Source: Marinobacterium alkalitolerans (GTDB lineage: Bacteria; Pseudomonadota; Gammaproteobacteria; Pseudomonadales; Balneatricaceae). From it: 53,800 nt of DNA. Positions 28,920 through 39,540 of this stretch are shown here, piece after piece. The first letter of the stretch is position 1. Each line of letters opens with the position of its first letter. Both the position numbers and the translations under genes were made by a program. The stretch covers positions 1 to 53,800 of the forward strand of contig NZ_JACVEW010000024.1 of the NCBI RefSeq assembly GCF_017776525.1. The letters run 5' to 3'. The notes beneath the pieces are model-generated. The model searched no databases and was not told the origin of the DNA. It saw only the letters and a program-made list of their open reading frames with translations.

Positions 28920-29609
28920 ATGCGACTCGACAAATACATTGCCAGTGTTACGGACTTCTCTCGCAAGGAGGTCAAGCGCCTGCTGCACGCGGACGAAATC
29001 AGCGTGAACGAACAGCCCGAGCGCAACCCGGCACGCAAGATTGCCAGCGACGACCGGGTCGCGCTACAGGGGATGCCACTGGAAGCCCCCCGCACCCGCT
29101 ATCTTATGCTGTACAAGCCGGAAGGCGTGGTCTGCTCGACCGATGATCCGACCCATCCAACGGTACTGGCTCTGCTGGAACTCCCGCGCGTGGAGCGCCT
29201 GCATATTTGCGGGCGTCTGGACGTGGACACCACCGGCCTGGTCCTGCTGACCGACGATGGCCAGTGGGCTCATCGCGTCACCTCTCCCAACCACAAAACG
29301 GGCAAGGTCTACCATGTCACCACCGCAGACCCCATTGCACCGGACGCCGAGCGCAAGTTTGCGGAAGGGCTGATGCTGAACGGGGAAAAACAGCGCACCA
29401 AACCGGCCGAACTTGAACGTCTTTCTGATTATGAAGCGCGTGTCTGCCTGCTCGAAGGACGCTACCATCAGGTCAAGCGCATGTTTGCGGCTCTTGGCAA
29501 CCGGGTGGAAGCCCTGCACCGGGAGCAGATTGGAGAGATCCAGCTCGATGAAATGCTCGAGCCGGGCGAGTATCGTGAACTGACCGAAGCGGAAGTGGCC
29601 AGCATTTGA
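28920..29609 (+). CDS. rsuA: 16S rRNA pseudouridine(516) synthase
   Basis: Makes pseudouridine in the small-subunit rRNA. The 229-residue protein has an N-terminal S4-like RNA-binding domain (MRLDKYIASVT, residues 1-60) and the RsuA/RluB-family catalytic motif GRLDVDTTGLVLLTDDG with the catalytic Asp near residue 102, then EGRYHQVKRMFAALGN. RsuA rather than RluE/RluF is chosen from length and the S4 domain, but paralogues are hard to separate by eye. rsmC, another 16S modification gene, starts one base after its stop. Confidence 0.88.
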   Translation: MRLDKYIASVTDFSRKEVKRLLHADEISVNEQPERNPARKIASDDRVALQGMPLEAPRTRYLMLYKPEGVVCSTDDPTHPTVLALLELPRVERLHICGRLDVDTTGLVLLTDDGQWAHRVTSPNHKTGKVYHVTTADPIAPDAERKFAEGLMLNGEKQRTKPAELERLSDYEARVCLLEGRYHQVKRMFAALGNRVEALHREQIGEIQLDEMLEPGEYRELTEAEVASI

Positions 29610-29610
29610 T

Positions 29611-30651
29611 ATGGACCTGTTAAGCGGCGAACTGAATGCACGCCTTAAGGCGGCCTCGGGACCTACTCTGTGGCTGGTGGATGAAAATATCCAGTTGAGC
29701 AGCGCCCCCAATGCGGCGGTCACCGTCGTGGGCAACCGGTTCGATGTGATTGAGCGGCTCGAACAACAGGGCTGGCAGGCCCGGTTCGGTGATTTTGAGC
29801 TCAGTGACTTTGCCAATGAACAGTTTGATTGCATCCTGTACCGGGTGTCCAAGGAAAAGCCCGTGGTGCATTACCTGATTCAGGAGGCACGCCGCCTGCT
29901 TGCCCCTCAGGGGTGTCTGGTGCTGCTGGGCGACAAGGGAGAAGGCATACGCACCTATGCCCGCAAGGCTGCCAGCTGTCTGGGCGGAGAGCGGCAGGAG
30001 CAGAAACTGGGCAAGGACAGCTGGTGTGCACACATCACCCCCGGCCCTCGGGCAGGTGACTGTCCTGAGCATCAGAATTACCCTGAGCTGCGCCCTGCCT
30101 GTGAGGACGACACACGGGTGTACTGGTCCAAACCCGGCCTCTTTGGCTGGAATAAGGTCGATCGTGGCAGTGCCTTCCTGATTGAAAGACTCCCCGAGAT
30201 GCTGGGCCAGTCACTGCCGCTGGCCGGGCGCATGCTCGATCTGGGCGCAGGTTTTGGCTATCTGTCACTGAACGCCGCGGGCCCCGACACCCGGCTGACC
30301 TGCACCGACAATAATGCAGCGGCCCTGCTGGCCTGCCGGTTCAACCTGCAGCAAGCCGGCCTTGAAGGCAGAGTGGTTGCCGCGGATGCCGCGGACCGAG
30401 TGGAAGGCCCCTTCGATGTTATTCTGTGCAATCCACCGTTTCACAGCGGCTTTGCTGTCGACGGAGACCTGACAGACCGTTTTCTGTCAGCCGCCGCACG
30501 ACTGCTGGACCGGAACGGCACCGCCTGTTTTGTGGTCAACCAGCATATTCCCCTTGAACGCAAGGCGGCGCCGCTATTCAAGGACATACAGCTGCATGCC
30601 GATAACGGACACTTTAAACTGGTTCGGTTGCGCCAACCCATTCACCCATAG
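29611..30651 (+). CDS. rsmC: 16S rRNA (guanine(1207)-N2)-methyltransferase
   Basis: SAM-dependent methylation of G1207 in 16S rRNA. The 346-residue protein has the RsmC two-domain plan: a degenerate methyltransferase-like N-terminal half, and a C-terminal half with the SAM motif MLDLGAGFGYLSLNA (about residue 207) and the base-methylation motif CNPPFHSG (about 276). It is coupled to rsuA (one-base gap), forming a small 16S rRNA modification operon with the downstream membrane gene. Confidence 0.92.
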   Translation: MDLLSGELNARLKAASGPTLWLVDENIQLSSAPNAAVTVVGNRFDVIERLEQQGWQARFGDFELSDFANEQFDCILYRVSKEKPVVHYLIQEARRLLAPQGCLVLLGDKGEGIRTYARKAASCLGGERQEQKLGKDSWCAHITPGPRAGDCPEHQNYPELRPACEDDTRVYWSKPGLFGWNKVDRGSAFLIERLPEMLGQSLPLAGRMLDLGAGFGYLSLNAAGPDTRLTCTDNNAAALLACRFNLQQAGLEGRVVAADAADRVEGPFDVILCNPPFHSGFAVDGDLTDRFLSAAARLLDRNGTACFVVNQHIPLERKAAPLFKDIQLHADNGHFKLVRLRQPIHP

Positions 30652-30665
30652 ATCAAGAGAGACGC

Positions 30666-31334
30666 ATGACTTTAGACTACCTCCGTCAGAGCCTGTTTTT
30701 CTTTCGTAATCATGCGAACAAGCTGGCATTGATCCAGGTGCCCTTTCTGGCCCTGGTCAGCATCGTGCAGTACCAGTTGCTGCAGGGTATCGATGAGGAA
30801 ACCGCTCAGGTACAGCGCAGCCTCTTTCTCAGCTCCGCTCTGGACCTGGCATTGATGCCCGTCTACTGGGGCGCCACCCTGCTCTACCTTCGCTCGGTAC
30901 TGGATGGGCAACCGTTTACGATCAGTCAGGCACTTATCGCGGGACTGGGTTGCTGGGGCCGACTGCTGCTGACCTATATCCTGACCGCATTGGCCATCTC
31001 CACCGGCCTGCTGCTGTTCATCGTGCCGGGGATCTATATCGGCATTCGCCTGGCCTTTGCCGAGTTCTACTGCGTTATGGAGGGCAAGGGCCCGATTGAG
31101 TCCATTGGCGCCAGCTGGGCCTCTACGCGGGAGTTCTTCTGGCCGCTGTTCCAGGGTTTGGCCCTGATTATCGGCCTGTTGCTGGCCACGGAACTGGCGC
31201 TGGGGCAGCTGCTGGCGGAGCAGCAGAACCTGATGATGCTGGTGTCGCTGGTGGTCCAGTTCCTGGGCGTGGTACCGACCATCTTTGCCTACCGCCTCTA
31301 CTGCGTCATGAAAGAGGACAACAAGCCGGCCTGA
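30666..31334 (+). CDS. YciC-like membrane protein
   Basis: A 222-residue inner-membrane protein of unknown function, resembling the YciC/UPF0259 family by its start (YLRQSLFFFRNHANKLALI) and pattern of about five to six hydrophobic segments, with a Pro-Gly turn in LLLFIVPGIYIGIRLAFAEF. Assignment is by general resemblance. It follows rsmC by 14 bases and precedes a terminator shared with the convergent pnp. Confidence 0.72.
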   Translation: MTLDYLRQSLFFFRNHANKLALIQVPFLALVSIVQYQLLQGIDEETAQVQRSLFLSSALDLALMPVYWGATLLYLRSVLDGQPFTISQALIAGLGCWGRLLLTYILTALAISTGLLLFIVPGIYIGIRLAFAEFYCVMEGKGPIESIGASWASTREFFWPLFQGLALIIGLLLATELALGQLLAEQQNLMMLVSLVVQFLGVVPTIFAYRLYCVMKEDNKPA

Positions 31335-31342
31335 TATTGCAC

Positions 31343-31378
31343 AAAAAAGCCCCTGCCGGCATTTGCCGACAGGGGCTT
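31343..31378. terminator. Terminator between the YciC-like gene and pnp
   Basis: Long hairpin AAGCCCCTG-CCGGC / GCCG-ACAGGGGCTT with a T6 run on the minus strand (31343-31348) for pnp. On the plus strand it is followed by TTCGG, so it favours the pnp direction. Confidence 0.8.
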
Positions 31379-31409
31379 CGGACTACAGCGTGGCTGTCGT
31401 CAGGCGCTA

Positions 31410-33512
31410 TCAGGAAACGGCATCATCCGCTTCCAGGTCCTTCATGGACAGCTTGATACGACCGCGTACGTCCACGTCCAGCACCTTCACCTTGATCACG
31501 TCATCCATGTTGACGTAATCGGTCACCTTGTTGACACGCTCCTTGGCGATCTGGGAGATGTGTACCAGACCATCCTTACCCGGCAGGATGTTCACGAACG
31601 CACCAAACTCTTCGATGCGCACGACCTTGCCTTCGTAGATCTTGCCGATTTCGGCTTCAGCGGTGATGGCAGTAACACGATCCAGCGCCAGCTTGCCGGC
31701 CGCCTTGTCATCCGCATAGATGCGCACGGTACCGTCATCTTCGATGTCGATCATGGCACCGGTTTCTTCGGTCAGGGCACGGATGGTCGCGCCACCTTTA
31801 CCGATCAGGTCACGGATTTTCTCCGGGTTCACCTTGATCAGCGTCATGGCCGGTGCGTTATCCGGCAGTTCCGGACGTGCGTAACCGATAACCTGCGCCA
31901 TCTCTTTCAGGATGTGCTTGCGTGCTTCGTGCGCCTGCTCCAGCGCGATTTCCATGATCTCTTCGGTGATACCGGTGATCTTGATATCCATCTGCAGCGC
32001 GGTAACACCTGCTTCGGTACCGGCAACCTTGAAGTCCATGTCACCCAGGTGATCTTCGTCACCCAGAATGTCGGTCAAGACGGCAAAGCGATCGTTTTCT
32101 TTCACCAGACCCATGGCGATACCGGCAACCGGCGCCTTCAGCGGTACACCCGCGTCCATCATGGCCAGGGATGCGCCACAGACGGAAGCCATGGAGCTGG
32201 AACCGTTGGATTCGGTGATCTCGGATACGATACGGATGGTGTACGGGAACTCTTCCTGATTCGGCAGCACCGCAGCCACACCACGACGCGCCAGACGGCC
32301 GTGACCAATTTCACGACGGCCGGTTGCACCCATGCGGCCCGCTTCACCGACGGAGTACGGCGGGAAGTTGTAGTGCAGCATGAACGGATCCTTGCGCTCG
32401 CCTTCCAGCGCATCGATGATCTGCTGGTCGCGGCTGGTACCCAGAGTACAGGTAGCGATGGACTGGGTTTCGCCACGGGTGAACAGGGCAGAACCGTGAA
32501 CGCCTTGCAGGATATCGATCTCAACGTCGATCGGACGTACGGTCTTGTTGTCACGACCGTCGATACGCGGCTGGCCATCGATGATGCGGTTACGCACGAT
32601 CTCTTTTTCCAGCGAGCTGAAGATGCCGGCCACTTCCTTATCGGACGGCTGACCTTCTTCAGAACCGGACAGGCTTTCAACAGCCTTGGCGCGCAGCTCA
32701 GCCAACGTACCCTGGCGCTGCATCTTGTCCGCAACCTGGTACGCGGCAGCAATGCCTTCACCGACCAGCTCACGCACCTGCGCAATCAGGGTTTCGTTCT
32801 TCTCGGCCGGCTGCCAGTCCCACTTGGGCTTGCCCGCTTCAGCAACGAGTTCGTTGATGGCGCTGATCGCGACCTGCATCTCCTGGTGCGCAAACAGAAC
32901 CGCACCCAGCATTTCGTCTTCGGTCAGTTCCTGGGCTTCAGACTCGACCATCAGCACGGCATCGTTGGTACCGGCAACGACCATGTCCAGCTCAGACGTG
33001 GCCAGTTCCTGGAAGGTCGGGTTCAGAATGTAGCCCTGATCTTCGGTGAAACCGACACGCGCAGCGCCGATCGGGCCGAGGAACGGAATACCGGAGATGG
33101 CCAGTGCAGCAGAAGTACCGATCATCGCTGCGATATCCGGATCGTTCACCTTGTCTGCAGACATGACAGTACAGATCACCTGTACTTCGTTCATGTAGCC
33201 TTTCGGGAACAGCGGACGGATCGGACGGTCGATCAGGCGAGAAGTCAGCGTCTCTTTTTCGGACGGACGCGCTTCACGCTTGAAGAAGCCACCCGGGATA
33301 CGGCCGACTGCGTAGTATTTTTCCTGGTAGTGAACAGACAGCGGGAAGAAGTCCTGGCCTTCTTTCGCTTCACGTGCACCCACAACGGTACACAGCACCT
33401 GTACACCACCCATGGTGACCATCACCGCGCCTGTTGCCTGACGGGCAACCTTGCCGGTTTCGATGGTCACTTCATGCTTGCCAAACTGGAATGTCTTGCT
33501 GATCGCTTGCAC
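31410..33512 (-). CDS. pnp: Polyribonucleotide nucleotidyltransferase (PNPase)
   Basis: 3'-to-5' phosphorolytic RNase of the degradosome, also able to add tails. The 700-residue product has two RNase PH domains (about 1-210 and 310-540, with [14 protein letters not shown] and the metal-binding [13 protein letters not shown]), a KH domain with [18 protein letters not shown] and a C-terminal S1 domain (about 620-690). The start codon is GTG at 33512, eight bases after AAGGAG. It follows rpsO, separated by a terminator and a structured leader, as in E. coli, where the enzyme controls its own mRNA through an RNase III-cut leader. Confidence 0.97.
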   Translation of the reverse strand: MQAISKTFQFGKHEVTIETGKVARQATGAVMVTMGGVQVLCTVVGAREAKEGQDFFPLSVHYQEKYYAVGRIPGGFFKREARPSEKETLTSRLIDRPIRPLFPKGYMNEVQVICTVMSADKVNDPDIAAMIGTSAALAISGIPFLGPIGAARVGFTEDQGYILNPTFQELATSELDMVVAGTNDAVLMVESEAQELTEDEMLGAVLFAHQEMQVAISAINELVAEAGKPKWDWQPAEKNETLIAQVRELVGEGIAAAYQVADKMQRQGTLAELRAKAVESLSGSEEGQPSDKEVAGIFSSLEKEIVRNRIIDGQPRIDGRDNKTVRPIDVEIDILQGVHGSALFTRGETQSIATCTLGTSRDQQIIDALEGERKDPFMLHYNFPPYSVGEAGRMGATGRREIGHGRLARRGVAAVLPNQEEFPYTIRIVSEITESNGSSSMASVCGASLAMMDAGVPLKAPVAGIAMGLVKENDRFAVLTDILGDEDHLGDMDFKVAGTEAGVTALQMDIKITGITEEIMEIALEQAHEARKHILKEMAQVIGYARPELPDNAPAMTLIKVNPEKIRDLIGKGGATIRALTEETGAMIDIEDDGTVRIYADDKAAGKLALDRVTAITAEAEIGKIYEGKVVRIEEFGAFVNILPGKDGLVHISQIAKERVNKVTDYVNMDDVIKVKVLDVDVRGRIKLSMKDLEADDAVS

Positions 33513-33572
33513 GATTGAAACTCCTTGAGTTGGATTTCACCCCTGATGCAGACCAATCATTCCTCGTTTCAA

Positions 33573-33619
33573 GCCGGTACTCAGTCATGCACTGTGTCAG
33601 TGGATAATTGAGTACAGGC
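33573..33619 (-). promoter_or_regulatory. Structured pnp leader hairpin
   Basis: In the 183-base rpsO-pnp gap, an 11-position stem with one mismatch (33573-33583 with 33609-33619) encloses an inner CACTG/CAGTG hairpin. A double-stranded element in this place is the RNase III substrate for PNPase autoregulation in E. coli; the same role is inferred here. Confidence 0.5.
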
Positions 33620-33653
33620 TGGATGATTGTGTCTGTGCTTGCGGGGAGTTGAA

Positions 33654-33683
33654 TAAAACTGAGGCCATACTGTGTATGGCCTC
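33654..33683 (-). terminator. Terminator/attenuator between rpsO and pnp
   Basis: Perfect 10-bp stem GAGGCCATAC/GTATGGCCTC with 3-base loop, then AGTTTTATTC on the minus strand. It starts 12 bases after the rpsO stop and should end part of the rpsO transcripts. Confidence 0.8.
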
Positions 33684-33695
33684 AGAGGGTACTGC

Positions 33696-33965
33696 TTAGC
33701 GACGCAGGCCGAGACGACCGATCAGGTCCAGGTAACGGTCAGCATCTTTCTTTTTCAGGTAGTCCAGCAGCTTACGACGCTGGTTTACCATGCGGATCAG
33801 ACCACGACGGGAGTGGTGATCCTGCTTGTGCGATTTGAAGTGCCCCTGCAGACCTTCAATGTTCGCAGTCAGCAGCGCAACCTGCACTTCAGTAGAGCCG
33901 GTATCACCAGCGCCACGACCAAATTCAGCTACGATTTCCGCTTTTTTCTCGTTGGACAGAGCCAT
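33696..33965 (-). CDS. rpsO: 30S ribosomal protein S15
   Basis: Primary-binding small-subunit protein that organises the central 16S domain. The 89-residue product starts [17 protein letters not shown] and has the family's [17 protein letters not shown] and the [26 protein letters not shown] signature. The ATG at 33965 follows AGGAGAG; an in-frame ATG at 34004 lies within the leader RNA structure and is rejected. Confidence 0.98.
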   Translation of the reverse strand: MALSNEKKAEIVAEFGRGAGDTGSTEVQVALLTANIEGLQGHFKSHKQDHHSRRGLIRMVNQRRKLLDYLKKKDADRYLDLIGRLGLRR

Positions 33966-33971
33966 TGTTTC

Positions 33972-34050
33972 TCTCCTGGTTAATATGCACACAGTGCCGT
34001 GCACTGCGGGTTGATAGTCGCGCTGTACCGAGCATATTTTCAGTACAGCG
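33972..34050 (-). promoter_or_regulatory. Candidate S15 autoregulatory pseudoknot in the rpsO leader
   Basis: In the leader RNA an 8-bp stem CGCTGTAC/GTACAGCG (34043-34050 with 34021-34028) has a loop containing AATATGC (34032-34038), complementary to GCATATT (33982-33988), which lies directly before the Shine-Dalgarno AGGAGAG (33971-33977). A second hairpin CAGTGC/GCACTG (33992-33997/34001-34006) lies between. This would form a pseudoknot next to the ribosome-binding site, the strategy known for E. coli S15. Inferred from base pairing only. Confidence 0.6.
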
Positions 34051-34074
34051 TCAGTCAGCCCTTGGGCCGAATCA

Positions 34075-35031
34075 TCACGCCGTGCTGACCAGCCGTTTGG
34101 CTCTCAACACGCCGTCGGCACCGATTTCACCGATGCCCATGAATGCCGTTTGACCCGACGTAAAGAGGCGGTATTCACCCGTGCTTTCGCCGGTCTGTGC
34201 CTGTTCAGGTCTAAAACGCTGCCCCTGACGCAGACGCCAGGTTTCTTCGTCGGTCAACTCAAGAGCCGGCAGCTCGGCCACCGGACTCCAAGGGGGTAAT
34301 AATAACGCATCCAGCCGCTGATGTATGCTGTTTTGCACTTCATCTTCGCGCGGTTCGGCCAGCATTTGCAGCTGCTCCAGCGTCATCATCTGATCCGCAT
34401 GGAAAGGCCCCGTTTGCAGCCGGCGCAGCACTTTCACATGAGCACCACAGCCCAGCAGAAGCCCCAGATCCTCAACGATACTGCGGATATAGGTGCCCTT
34501 GGAGCAAAACACCTCCAGATCCACTTCATCCTCGCGCAGCGCCAGCAGCTTGATCTCGTGGATCCGTACCCGGCGCGGCTTGACCTCTACCTCGACACCC
34601 TGACGCGCCAGCTTGTACAGCGGCTGACCGTTGAGCTTGAGCGCCGAGTAGACCGGCGGCACCTGCTCGATTTCGCCGCTGAAATGCTGCACCAGCAACG
34701 CTTCAATCCGCTCTCGACTCAGATCCGAAGGAATCGGCTTCTCTTCGGTCACCTCGCCGTCAGCATCACAGGTATCCGTACGCTGTCCCAGTCGGGCTGT
34801 TGTCAGATAGCGCTTGTCCGAATCCAGCAGGTACTGGGAGTACTTGGTGGCTTCACCGAGGCAGATCGGCAACAGGCCGGTCGCCAGCGGGTCCAGCGCT
34901 CCAGTGTGGCCAGCCTTGGCTGCACCATAGAGGCGTTTGACGCGCTGCAATGCCGCGTTGGAAGACAACCCCTGCGGTTTATCCAATAGAAAAAGGCCGC
35001 TGACAGGGCGGCCTTTCGGTTTACGGGCCAT
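34075..35031 (-). CDS. truB: tRNA pseudouridine(55) synthase
   Basis: Makes pseudouridine-55 in the T loop of tRNAs. The 318-residue product has [14 protein letters not shown] near residue 13, the catalytic aspartate in [23 protein letters not shown] (about residue 48), the [15 protein letters not shown] motif and a C-terminal PUA-like part. Five bases separate it from rbfA. Confidence 0.97.
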   Translation of the reverse strand: MARKPKGRPVSGLFLLDKPQGLSSNAALQRVKRLYGAAKAGHTGALDPLATGLLPICLGEATKYSQYLLDSDKRYLTTARLGQRTDTCDADGEVTEEKPIPSDLSRERIEALLVQHFSGEIEQVPPVYSALKLNGQPLYKLARQGVEVEVKPRRVRIHEIKLLALREDEVDLEVFCSKGTYIRSIVEDLGLLLGCGAHVKVLRRLQTGPFHADQMMTLEQLQMLAEPREDEVQNSIHQRLDALLLPPWSPVAELPALELTDEETWRLRQGQRFRPEQAQTGESTGEYRLFTSGQTAFMGIGEIGADGVLRAKRLVSTA

Positions 35032-35036
35032 AGCGG

Positions 35037-35453
35037 TCAGTTCCCGTTAGTATCTTCGTCTTCATCCGTGCGCCGAGCTTCCTGCTGCCAGGCCTTTTCA
35101 ATCAGGCCATGCAGGTGACGGCCACGCTCCACACTTTCATCAAAGTGGAAGCGCAGCTGCGGCATGATCCGCAGTTTGATACCGCGGGCCAGTTCGGTGC
35201 GCAGAAAACCGGACGCATTGTTCAGGATCTGAGTGGCGTTCTTGATCGCCTCTGCCTGCGCCTCGTCGGTCTGCTCACCAAAGGCCAGTACGGTGAAGTA
35301 GACATCGGCATAGCCGAGATCCTTGCTCACCTTAACGTGGCTGATGGTGACCATGCCCAGACGCGGATCCTTGATCTCGCGTTGAATGAGAGTGGCCAGA
35401 TCACGCTGGATCTGGTCACCTACCCGGTCGGTTCGTTTGAAATCGCGTGCCAT
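35037..35453 (-). CDS. rbfA: 30S ribosome-binding factor A
   Basis: Late 30S maturation and cold-adaptation factor. A 138-residue KH-type protein with DRVGDQIQRDLATLIQREIKDPRLGMVTI at the start and the LRTELARGIKLRIMPQLRFHFDESVERG block typical of RbfA; acidic C-terminal tail. Lies 10 bases after infB in the same operon. Confidence 0.97.
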   Translation of the reverse strand: MARDFKRTDRVGDQIQRDLATLIQREIKDPRLGMVTISHVKVSKDLGYADVYFTVLAFGEQTDEAQAEAIKNATQILNNASGFLRTELARGIKLRIMPQLRFHFDESVERGRHLHGLIEKAWQQEARRTDEDEDTNGN

Positions 35454-35463
35454 GCTACTCCGA

Positions 35464-37992
35464 TTACAGCGTGCGCTGTACTTCTACGGTGTCGAACACT
35501 TCGATCTGGTCGCCGACCTTCACGTCGTTGTAGTTCTTCACACCGATACCACATTCCATACCCTGACGGACTTCGGAAACGGCATCCTTGAAGCGACGCA
35601 GCGATTCCAGCTCGCCTTCATAGATCACCACGTTGTCACGCAGTACGCGGATACGCTTGTTACGGTAGACAGTCCCTTCGGTGACCATACAACCCGCAAT
35701 GGCGCCCAGCTTCGGTGAGCGGAACACATCACGTACTTCAGCGATACCCACGATGTCTTCACGGTATTCCGGAGCCAGCAGACCTGTCATGGCCTGTTTC
35801 ACGTCATCAATGATGTCATAGATGACACTGTAGTAGCGCAGCTCCAGCTCTTCACGCTCGACAATCGCCTTCGCCTGGTTGTCGGCACGGACGTTGAAGC
35901 CGATCAGGATCGCTGAAGAGGCCAGCGCCAGGTTGGCATCGGTTTCAGCGATACCGCCGACACCGCTGGATACGATGTTCACCTTCACTTCGTCGGTGGA
36001 CAGGTCTTCCAGCGACTGGATGATCGCTTCCAGAGAACCGCGAACGTCAGCTTTCAGCACGATGTTCAGAGATTTCACATCGCCGGCCTGCATGTTCTCG
36101 AACAGGTTCTCCAGCTTGGCCTTCTGCTGACGGGCCAGCTTGACTTCACGGTATTTGCCCTGACGGAAGAGCGCCACTTCACGGGCTTTCTTCTCGCTGG
36201 ACACAACGGTGAATTCGTCACCGGCATCCGGCGTACCATCCAGACCCAGAATCTCGACCGGAATGGCCGGACCAGCCGCTTCGATCGGCTTGCCGTTCTC
36301 ATCCAGCATCGCACGTACGCGGCCGTAATGCAGGCCGGCCAGTACGATGTCACCCTTGTTGAGGGTACCGTTCTGAATCAGCAGGGTGGATACGGAACCG
36401 CGACCCTTGTCGACACGGGACTCAACCACCACACCCTGTGCCGGCGCTTCACGTACTGCCGTGAGCTCCAGTACCTCGGACTGCAGCAGAATCGCTTCCA
36501 GCAGTTCGTCGATGCCTTCACCGCTCTTGGCTGAAACGTGCGTAAACTGAACGTCGCCACCCCAGTCTTCCGGAATAACGTCACGCTGAGCCAGCTCGTT
36601 CTTGACGCGATCCGGGTCGGCTTCTTCCTTATCGATCTTGTTGACCGCGACCACCAGCGGAACACCGGCCGCCTTGGCGTGCTGTACGGCTTCTTCGGTC
36701 TGCGGCATCACACCGTCATCCGCTGCAACCACCAGCACCACAATATCGGTCAGCTTGGCACCACGTGCACGCATGGCGGTAAAGGCCGCGTGCCCCGGTG
36801 TATCCAGGAAAGTCACCATGCCGTTATCGGTTTCTACGTGGTAGGCACCGATGTGCTGGGTGATGCCACCCGCCTCACCGGTTGCAACCTTGGTGCGACG
36901 AATGTAGTCCAGCAGGGAAGTCTTACCGTGGTCAACGTGACCCATCACGGTTACGACCGGTGCACGGTGTTCCTGCTCACCCTGAACCGCTGCAACGCTT
37001 TCGAGCAGTTCGTCCTCGATCGCGTTCTCCTGCATCGGCTTGGCCTTGTGGCCCATCTCTTCCACTACCAGTACGGCCGTATCCTGGTCCAGTACCTGGT
37101 TGATGGTCGCCATGGCACCCATCTTGAACATGGCCTTGATGACCTCGGCGGCCTTCACGGACATCTTCTTGGCCAGGTCAGCAACGGTGATGCTTTCCGG
37201 AACACTGACTTCATGTACAACCGGTGCGGTCGGCTTCTCGAAACCGTGCTGGTTCGGAGCATTACGACCACCACGACCACCACGGGCACCGGCGCGCTTG
37301 CTCAGTTTGCCGCGACGCCCACCGGCATCACGCTCCTGGTCACGACCACCCTTGCCTTTCTTGCCCTTGCCACGCGCCGGACGCTCATCGTCCTGGTCCT
37401 TGCGGCGGCGATCCTTGTCCTTGTTCTTGCGACGCGGATTTTCAGATTCAGGCTCGGCAGGTGCCGGTGCCGGCTCAGGCTGAGCCGGTGCGGCCGGGGC
37501 AGGCGCTTCTGCGGCTGCCGGCTTTTCGGCTTCCGCCGGCTTGCTGGCGGCAGGCTTGGTTTCAGCCGGTGCTTCTGCAACAGGTGCTTCCGTTGCCTTC
37601 TCGACCTTGGCCGGTTCCGGCTTGGAGGTTTCTTCAACCTGCGGTGCTTCTTCCGCCTGAGCCGGCTTGCTCTCTTCTTCCAGTGTCGAGCGTTTCACGT
37701 AGGTACGCTTCTTGCGCACTTCAACGCTGACGGTCTTGCGCTGACCGGAGGCACCCGCGATCTTCAGCTGGGAGCGGGTCTTGCGCTTCAACGTAATCTT
37801 GCTGGGTTCAGCCGTATCGGCCTTTTCGCCATGGCTGCGCTTGAGGTGGCTGAGCAGGGACAGACGCTCCTCCTCAGACACCATGGAATCAATTTTCTTG
37901 CCTTTGATGCCGGCTTCCTGCATTTGCGTCAGCAGACGCTCAGCGGATACACCAACCACATCGGCAAGTTGCTTAACGGTTACTTCTGCCAT
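35464..37992 (-). CDS. infB: Translation initiation factor IF-2
   Basis: GTPase that brings fMet-tRNA to the 30S subunit. The 842-residue protein has an N-terminal IF2N domain (residues 1-50), an Ala/Glu/Pro/Lys-rich linker with many charged repeats (about 95-240), a second IF2N-like module (about 260-310), and the GTPase with [12 protein letters not shown] near 350, DTPGH and NKID, followed by domains II-IV. All G motifs are intact. ATG 37992 follows GAGGAGAA. An internal start for a short IF2 form is possible but not shown. Confidence 0.98.
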   Translation of the reverse strand: MAEVTVKQLADVVGVSAERLLTQMQEAGIKGKKIDSMVSEEERLSLLSHLKRSHGEKADTAEPSKITLKRKTRSQLKIAGASGQRKTVSVEVRKKRTYVKRSTLEEESKPAQAEEAPQVEETSKPEPAKVEKATEAPVAEAPAETKPAASKPAEAEKPAAAEAPAPAAPAQPEPAPAPAEPESENPRRKNKDKDRRRKDQDDERPARGKGKKGKGGRDQERDAGGRRGKLSKRAGARGGRGGRNAPNQHGFEKPTAPVVHEVSVPESITVADLAKKMSVKAAEVIKAMFKMGAMATINQVLDQDTAVLVVEEMGHKAKPMQENAIEDELLESVAAVQGEQEHRAPVVTVMGHVDHGKTSLLDYIRRTKVATGEAGGITQHIGAYHVETDNGMVTFLDTPGHAAFTAMRARGAKLTDIVVLVVAADDGVMPQTEEAVQHAKAAGVPLVVAVNKIDKEEADPDRVKNELAQRDVIPEDWGGDVQFTHVSAKSGEGIDELLEAILLQSEVLELTAVREAPAQGVVVESRVDKGRGSVSTLLIQNGTLNKGDIVLAGLHYGRVRAMLDENGKPIEAAGPAIPVEILGLDGTPDAGDEFTVVSSEKKAREVALFRQGKYREVKLARQQKAKLENLFENMQAGDVKSLNIVLKADVRGSLEAIIQSLEDLSTDEVKVNIVSSGVGGIAETDANLALASSAILIGFNVRADNQAKAIVEREELELRYYSVIYDIIDDVKQAMTGLLAPEYREDIVGIAEVRDVFRSPKLGAIAGCMVTEGTVYRNKRIRVLRDNVVIYEGELESLRRFKDAVSEVRQGMECGIGVKNYNDVKVGDQIEVFDTVEVQRTL

Positions 37993-38019
37993 AAATGTGT
38001 TCTCCTCTTCCGCTGGCGT

Positions 38020-39510
38020 TTACTGCTCTTCTGCGAACCAGGGCGCACGAGCGGTCATAATCAGCTCGGCTGCCTTCTCTTCGGTCAACCCTTCAACCTC
38101 CAGCAGGTCTTCAACAGACTGCTCCGCAAGGTCTTCCATGGTGACAATACCGCGTGCCGCGAACTGGAACGCCAGCGCGCGCTCCATGCCATCCATATTC
38201 AGCAGGTCTTCCGCCGGTTCAGCATCACCCAGTTGCTCTTCACTGGCGATCGCCAGGTTGATCAGAGCATCTTTGGCGCGTGCACGAAGGGCTTCGATCA
38301 GCTCTTCGTCAAAACCATCAATATCGAGCATTTCCTCAGCCGGAACATAGGCCACCTCTTCAACAGTGGTGAAGCCTTCTCCGACCAGGATTTCAGCCAG
38401 CTCTTCGTCTACATCCAGGTGCTTAACGAACATCTCGACAACCACACCCACTTCAGAGCGCTGTTTGTCGGCGGCTTCTTCTTCGGACATGACGTTCAGG
38501 TCCCATCCGGTCAATTCGCTGGCCAGACGCACGTTCTGACCGCTGCGGCCGATCGCCATCGCCAGCGCGTCTTCTGCAACGGCCACGTCCATGGAGTGGC
38601 TTTCTTCGTCAATGACGATAGAGGCCACTTCAGCAGGTGCCATTGCGTTGATAACCAGCTGCGCCGGGTTGTCATCCCACAGGATGATGTCGACACGCTC
38701 GCCACCCAGCTCGTTGGATACCGCCTGAACACGTGCACCACGCATACCGACACAGGCACCCACGGGATCGATGCGGCCATCGTTGGTTTTCACCGCAATC
38801 TTGGCACGGGCACCCGGGTCACGGGCTGCCGCACGGATCTCGATCACTTCTTCCGCAATCTCGGGTACTTCAATACTGAACAGTTCGATCAGCATGGCGT
38901 TGGAGGTACGGCTCAGGATCAGCTGAGGACCACGTCCTTCACTGCGCACTTCTTCCAGCACCGCGCGTACTCGATCGCCCATGCGGAAGCTTTCGCGCGG
39001 AATCAGGTGTTCACGTGGCAGCAGCGCTTCCGCGTTGTTACCCAGATCGACAATAATGTTGTCGCGTGTCACCTTCTTGACGGTGCCGGCAACCAGCTCG
39101 CCCTTGCGGTCGCTGTACTGCTCAACCACTTTTGCACGCTCGGCCTCACGCACCTTCTGCACGATCACCTGTTTGGCGGTTTGGGCAGCGATACGGCCAA
39201 AGGCCACAGACTCGACTTTCTCTTCGTAGGTATCGCCCGGCTGCAGCTTCGGGTCGATCTCAACAGCTTCTTCAAGCGTCAGTTCGGTCCCCAGGGCCGG
39301 CACTGCGTCATTGCTGACCACCAGCCAACGACGCCAGGTTTCATAGTCACCGGTCGCACGGTCAATCTCGACACGGATATCTGCTTCTTCGTCATAGCGT
39401 TTCTTGGTCGCAGTCGCCAAAGCCACTTCGATCGCTTCGAAAATAACGCCCTTGGGCACGTCCTTTTCGTTAGAAACAGCTTCTGCAACCAGTAGAATCT
39501 CTTTATTCAT
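38020..39510 (-). CDS. nusA: Transcription termination/antitermination protein NusA
   Basis: RNA polymerase partner in pausing, termination and rRNA antitermination. In 496 residues: N-terminal polymerase-binding domain (about 1-125), S1 (about 135-200), two KH domains (about 200-345, with [22 protein letters not shown]) and two C-terminal acidic repeats (about 365-490). Length and order match E. coli-type NusA with the autoinhibitory repeats present. Lies 27 bases before infB and 30 after rimP. Confidence 0.98.
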   Translation of the reverse strand: MNKEILLVAEAVSNEKDVPKGVIFEAIEVALATATKKRYDEEADIRVEIDRATGDYETWRRWLVVSNDAVPALGTELTLEEAVEIDPKLQPGDTYEEKVESVAFGRIAAQTAKQVIVQKVREAERAKVVEQYSDRKGELVAGTVKKVTRDNIIVDLGNNAEALLPREHLIPRESFRMGDRVRAVLEEVRSEGRGPQLILSRTSNAMLIELFSIEVPEIAEEVIEIRAAARDPGARAKIAVKTNDGRIDPVGACVGMRGARVQAVSNELGGERVDIILWDDNPAQLVINAMAPAEVASIVIDEESHSMDVAVAEDALAMAIGRSGQNVRLASELTGWDLNVMSEEEAADKQRSEVGVVVEMFVKHLDVDEELAEILVGEGFTTVEEVAYVPAEEMLDIDGFDEELIEALRARAKDALINLAIASEEQLGDAEPAEDLLNMDGMERALAFQFAARGIVTMEDLAEQSVEDLLEVEGLTEEKAAELIMTARAPWFAEEQ

Positions 39511-39540
39511 ATGACTGCCTCGCCAAACCTCAAACCGGTG

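Noticed and set aside
31560..33518. A 652-codon open frame on the plus strand opposite pnp
   Set aside because: Its product is low-complexity, rich in His, Arg and Gln, with no recognisable motifs. It is an antisense by-product of the codon bias in pnp, which has every family motif.
36538..39495. A 985-codon plus-strand frame across infB and nusA
   Set aside because: It spans two unrelated, well-defined genes and their gap; the composition is that of reverse-complemented coding sequence.
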